From positions 1-16,588 of the forward strand of contig JACDCN010000014.1 of assembly GCA_013817555.1 (NCBI GenBank): a DNA stretch of 16,588 nt, read 5' to 3'. This stretch comes from Actinomycetota bacterium. GTDB taxonomy: Bacteria > Actinomycetota > Thermoleophilia > Gaiellales > Gaiellaceae. This document shows, piece by piece, positions 14,055-16,588 of the stretch. The translations under genes were made by a program, and so were the position numbers. Positions within the stretch are counted from its first letter, which is position 1. Each line of letters starts with the position of its first letter. The notes beneath the pieces are model-generated. The model worked only from the letters and a program-made list of their open reading frames with translations. It was not told the origin of the DNA and searched no databases.

Positions 14055-16109
14055 CTAGACGCCCTCGGCAATCGTGACACGCCCGCGCTCGACCGCAACC
14101 GACCAGTTTCGCCCGAACGCGCGCACGCCCTCGACACGCAACCCCTCGAGCCAGCTCGGCAGCTCGTCGGTGACGTTGGTCACGAGCCGCTGTCGCACGC
14201 GGTCCGGCTCGATCCCGAGAAGGACGCGCACGAGGAGGATCGGCGTGCCCGCCGCCCAGGCCTGCGGACGAGCGGCCGTGGGATACGCGATCGGGAACGG
14301 CGTCTCGTCTCGCGCATAACCAGCGAAAACCTCGGGCAGCGACCAGTCGAAGTGCGCAGCGGCCTCGATTAACGCGCGGGCGACACGCCTCGCCGCCTCG
14401 GGGTAGCCATGTCGAGCGAGACCCCAGGCGGTGAGCGACGTGTCGTGGGGCCAGACGGTGCCGTTGTGATAGCTGATCGGGTTGTACGCGGCCTCGTCGC
14501 TCGCCATCGTCCGGATTCCCCAGCCGGACCAGAGCGACTCCGAGAGGAGCTGGTCTACGACCGGCCCCACCCGCTCGGGAAGGACGATCCCGCTCCAGAG
14601 CAGATGTCCCATGTTCGAGCAGCGGGCGTCGACGTGCCGCTTCTCCCCATCCAGGGCGAGCGCGAAGAATCCACCCCGCTCCTCGACCCAGAACGCCTTG
14701 TCGAACGCGACGCGGAGCTCGGCGGCCTCGCGCTCGAGCCGGTCCGCGAGCTCGGGCTCGCGCCAGACGTCCCGGGCGATCTCCGCCAGCCCGCGCTTCG
14801 CGTCGTAGACATAGCCCTGCACCTCGACCGGCGCGATCGGTGCCTCGGCGAACCGTCCGTCGTGAAAGCGCTGCGAGTCACCAGAGTCCTTCCACGACTG
14901 ATTCGTGAGGCCGCCGTCCGCCCGCCGCGCATACTCGACGAAGCCGTCACCGTCGAGGTCGCCGTGATGGTCGATCCACTCGAGCGCCAGCATGGCCGGC
15001 TCCCGCAGCCGTCGAACGAGCACCGCATCGTCCGTCCAGCGCCAGGTCTCGGCGAGGAGGACGAGGAACAGCGGTGTCGAGTCGATGGAGCCGTAGTAGC
15101 GAGGGAACCAGAACTCGGCGGCGCGGCCGTGGCGGACCTCGTGGACGATCTTCCCGGGCTCGGCGTCGATCGCGGGGTCCACGGTCGTGGCCTGCAGCTC
15201 GGCGAGCGCGTCCAGGGCGCCGATCGCGGGCTCCGGCCCCAACAGCAGCGACTGGAGCGACGTGATCGCCGTGTCGCGGCCGAACACGGTCATGAACCAT
15301 GGCATCCCCGCGGCGAAGAGCGGTCGACGGAACTCACCCGTGCGCATCCGCAGTGCAGCGAGATCCTCGATCGAGCGATCGAACGCGCGGCGCAAGCTCT
15401 CCCAGCCTCCCCGGACCCGCGGCACCCGGAGCGTCCACGCCGCGACGACGTCTCCGAGCGTCTCGCGCTCGTCGCTCAGATGCTCGGCGAGCTCCGCGTC
15501 CGTTTCGGGGTCGAGGGCGGGAACGACATCGACGGTGATGTCCCAGCGCTCGTGCGGATCGAGGGAGAGGTCGAAGACCGCTCCGCCTTCGTTGATTCGA
15601 CCGGCCTGCGAGAGGACGATGCGGGTCCTCAGGTCACCCACCGGGTCCACGATCAAGATCTGGCGGCGCGCCTCGTCGTACGTCGCGGGCGCGGGAGGCG
15701 GGAGGTCCGGTGCGTTCGCGGGGTCGCCGAGCGCGAAGTCGTGGAGCTTGACCGAGATGATGTCTGCGAAGTCCGCGGCGAGCTCGAGAGAGACATCGAA
15801 GTCGAGTCGGTGCATGCTCTCGTTCCGGATCGCGATCCGCTCCTGCATGCCCGTACCGACGAACCGTTCGCGGGAGATCGAGAGCGCGTCCTGCGGGAGC
15901 CCGTTCAAGCTCGCATTGCGAAGGAAGAACGCCGCCGCGAAGTGCTCGACGCGTCCCGACGACAGCAGGAGCGGCGGCGACCCCTGGACGGAGAGCACGA
16001 GCCGCGAGAGGAACCGGGTGTCGTGCGCGAAGAATCCGCTTGTCGGGGCGGCGATATCGCCGCGCTCGTCGGACATGCAGAACGTTGACCCTTCGAGGAT
16101 CGTCAGCAC
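14055..16109 (-). CDS. Amylo-alpha-1,6-glucosidase / glycogen debranching-like protein
   Basis: A 684-residue two-domain protein. Residues 1 to about 200 form the glycogen-debranching N-terminal beta domain (LTILEGSTFCMSDERGDI, GFFAHDTRFLSRLVL). Residues about 230-660 form an (alpha/alpha)6 barrel like GH133 and related glucosidases: AAGMPWFMTVFGRDTAIT (266-283), EFWFPRYYGSIDSTPLF, NQSWKDSGDS (403-412) and SYHNGTVWPHDTSL (546-559). Likely action is on alpha-glucan branches or a related glucoside. The start is GTG at 16109; no better start exists because the upstream inverted repeat begins 12 bases away, and only a GGGA serves as weak Shine-Dalgarno. Many relatives have a few more residues before LTILEG. 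Pairing with a GT4 gene suggests storage-glucan or compatible-solute metabolism (inference). Confidence 0.87.
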   Translation of the reverse strand: MLTILEGSTFCMSDERGDIAAPTSGFFAHDTRFLSRLVLSVQGSPPLLLSSGRVEHFAAAFFLRNASLNGLPQDALSISRERFVGTGMQERIAIRNESMHRLDFDVSLELAADFADIISVKLHDFALGDPANAPDLPPPAPATYDEARRQILIVDPVGDLRTRIVLSQAGRINEGGAVFDLSLDPHERWDITVDVVPALDPETDAELAEHLSDERETLGDVVAAWTLRVPRVRGGWESLRRAFDRSIEDLAALRMRTGEFRRPLFAAGMPWFMTVFGRDTAITSLQSLLLGPEPAIGALDALAELQATTVDPAIDAEPGKIVHEVRHGRAAEFWFPRYYGSIDSTPLFLVLLAETWRWTDDAVLVRRLREPAMLALEWIDHHGDLDGDGFVEYARRADGGLTNQSWKDSGDSQRFHDGRFAEAPIAPVEVQGYVYDAKRGLAEIARDVWREPELADRLEREAAELRVAFDKAFWVEERGGFFALALDGEKRHVDARCSNMGHLLWSGIVLPERVGPVVDQLLSESLWSGWGIRTMASDEAAYNPISYHNGTVWPHDTSLTAWGLARHGYPEAARRVARALIEAAAHFDWSLPEVFAGYARDETPFPIAYPTAARPQAWAAGTPILLVRVLLGIEPDRVRQRLVTNVTDELPSWLEGLRVEGVRAFGRNWSVAVERGRVTIAEGV

Positions 16110-16120
16110 TCGCGTGTCCC

Positions 16121-16183
16121 AAGGGCCTGCCCGGAGAGTGGATCAGGCCGCCTGGCACGCGACAACTCTCCGGACAGGCCCTT
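16121..16183 (-). terminator. Near-perfect 19-bp inverted repeat, likely transcription terminator of the SDR gene
   Basis: Arms 16121-16139 (AAGGGCCTGCCCGGAGAGT) and 16165-16183 (ACTCTCCGGACAGGCCCTT) pair at 18 of 19 positions. In the - strand transcript the remaining position is a G-U wobble, so the RNA hairpin would be fully paired. The 25-base loop holds a small CAGG/CCTG hairpin. The outermost base belongs to the SDR stop codon. No T-tract follows, as in many high-GC terminators. It also sits 12 bases before the debranching gene's start and might influence its expression. Confidence 0.55.
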
Positions 16184-16588
16184 CACGTTCGTCGAACGAC
16201 CCTCGCGCCGCTCGACTGCGCGAGCGCCTTGACCACGATCTCGTCCACGTTGACATGCGACGGGCGGGTGAGCGCGAACATGACACAGTCCGCGATCTCC
16301 TCAGGGGTGACCGGGTCGACCCCCTCGTACACGGCCTTCGCGGCATCCACGTCGCCCCGGTACCGGACGAGTGAGAACTCGCTCTCGACAAGTCCTGCGT
16401 CGACGGTCGTGATCCGGATCGGGCGCCCGAGGAGATCCTCGCGCAGGGCGTAGACGAAGCCGCGGACTGCGAACTTCGCCGCCACGTACGACGCCGCGTC
16501 CTGGTACGCCTGGCGCCCCGCGACCGACCCCATGAAGAGGATGTGGCCGTTGTCGTTGATGTAGGGCAGGGTGAGACGCGTCATGCGC
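16183..16588 (-). CDS. Short-chain dehydrogenase/reductase, C-terminal part (5' truncated by window edge)
   Basis: The frame is open to the right edge, so only about 134 C-terminal residues are seen. The catalytic Ser in ILFMGSVAGR and the YxxxK pair in YVAAKFAVRGF are present, followed by LREDLLGRPIRITTVDAGLVESEF, the usual segment after the active site. The latter has Ala where most classical SDRs have Pro (PG motif). The overall pattern resembles YdfG-like NADP-dependent 3-hydroxy-acid or serine dehydrogenases, but the Rossmann TGxxxGxG motif lies outside the window and the substrate is unknown. Its stop codon abuts the strong hairpin at 16121-16183. Confidence 0.85.
   Translation of the reverse strand, partial: RMTRLTLPYINDNGHILFMGSVAGRQAYQDAASYVAAKFAVRGFVYALREDLLGRPIRITTVDAGLVESEFSLVRYRGDVDAAKAVYEGVDPVTPEEIADCVMFALTRPSHVNVDEIVVKALAQSSGARVVRRT

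Noticed and set aside
12966..14372. 468-codon + strand open frame spanning the glycosyltransferase gene
   Set aside because: Antisense shadow that runs through the structured repeat and into the end of the debranching gene; no family resemblance.
14409..16088. 559-codon open frame on the + strand inside the debranching-like gene
   Set aside because: Arg/Glu/Val-rich shadow of a clear 684-residue enzyme on the other strand, with no recognisable domain.
1..16588. tRNA, rRNA, CRISPR array, insertion sequence or phage genes
   Set aside because: No cloverleaf-like, rRNA-like, regularly spaced repeat or transposase/integrase sequence was found by eye; intergenic space is too small for most of them.

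Overview
The window is about 16.6 kb of high-GC, gene-dense bacterial DNA with short intergenic gaps and many GTG starts. Codon use and protein similarity suggest an actinobacterium, possibly of the Thermoleophilia (Gaiella/Solirubrobacter type). That placement is inference from general look; no rRNA or other phylogenetic marker is present. Thirteen complete genes, two edge-truncated genes (modA and an SDR) and one interrupted gene can be supported.

Left part (1-3402): the tail of modA, then modB and modC, a molybdate ABC importer on the + strand. Convergent to it is a sulfite-oxidase-fold molybdopterin oxidoreductase, so molybdenum uptake and a molybdenum enzyme sit side by side. The gap between them holds copy A of a structured intergenic repeat, plus a second, isolated copy of the last codons of the oxidoreductase.

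3489-4196: a VapBC-type toxin-antitoxin pair on the - strand, with a short repeat-rich region upstream shared with the divergent + strand operon.

4197-9226 (+): a tightly coupled operon of aldo/keto reductase, ornithine cyclodeaminase/mu-crystallin family protein, threonine-dehydratase-like PLP enzyme and two tandem YcaQ/AlkX-like DNA glycosylase family proteins. All four junctions are NTGA overlaps. Two of them (6133 and 7101) apparently use CTG as start codon. The second glycosylase-like gene is broken by one in-frame TGA. Next come a cystathionine gamma-synthase family gene (9236-10366) and an MBL-fold hydrolase (10382-11248).

Right part (11252-16588, all -): in transcription order, the end of an SDR, a near-perfect 19-bp inverted repeat, an amylo-alpha-1,6-glucosidase/glycogen-debranching-like protein, copy B of the structured repeat, a GT4 glycosyltransferase, a MATE efflux protein and a DUF2237 protein. 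The last three overlap by GTGA. No gene-free stretch exceeds about 135 bases. I saw no tRNA, rRNA, CRISPR array or transposase.
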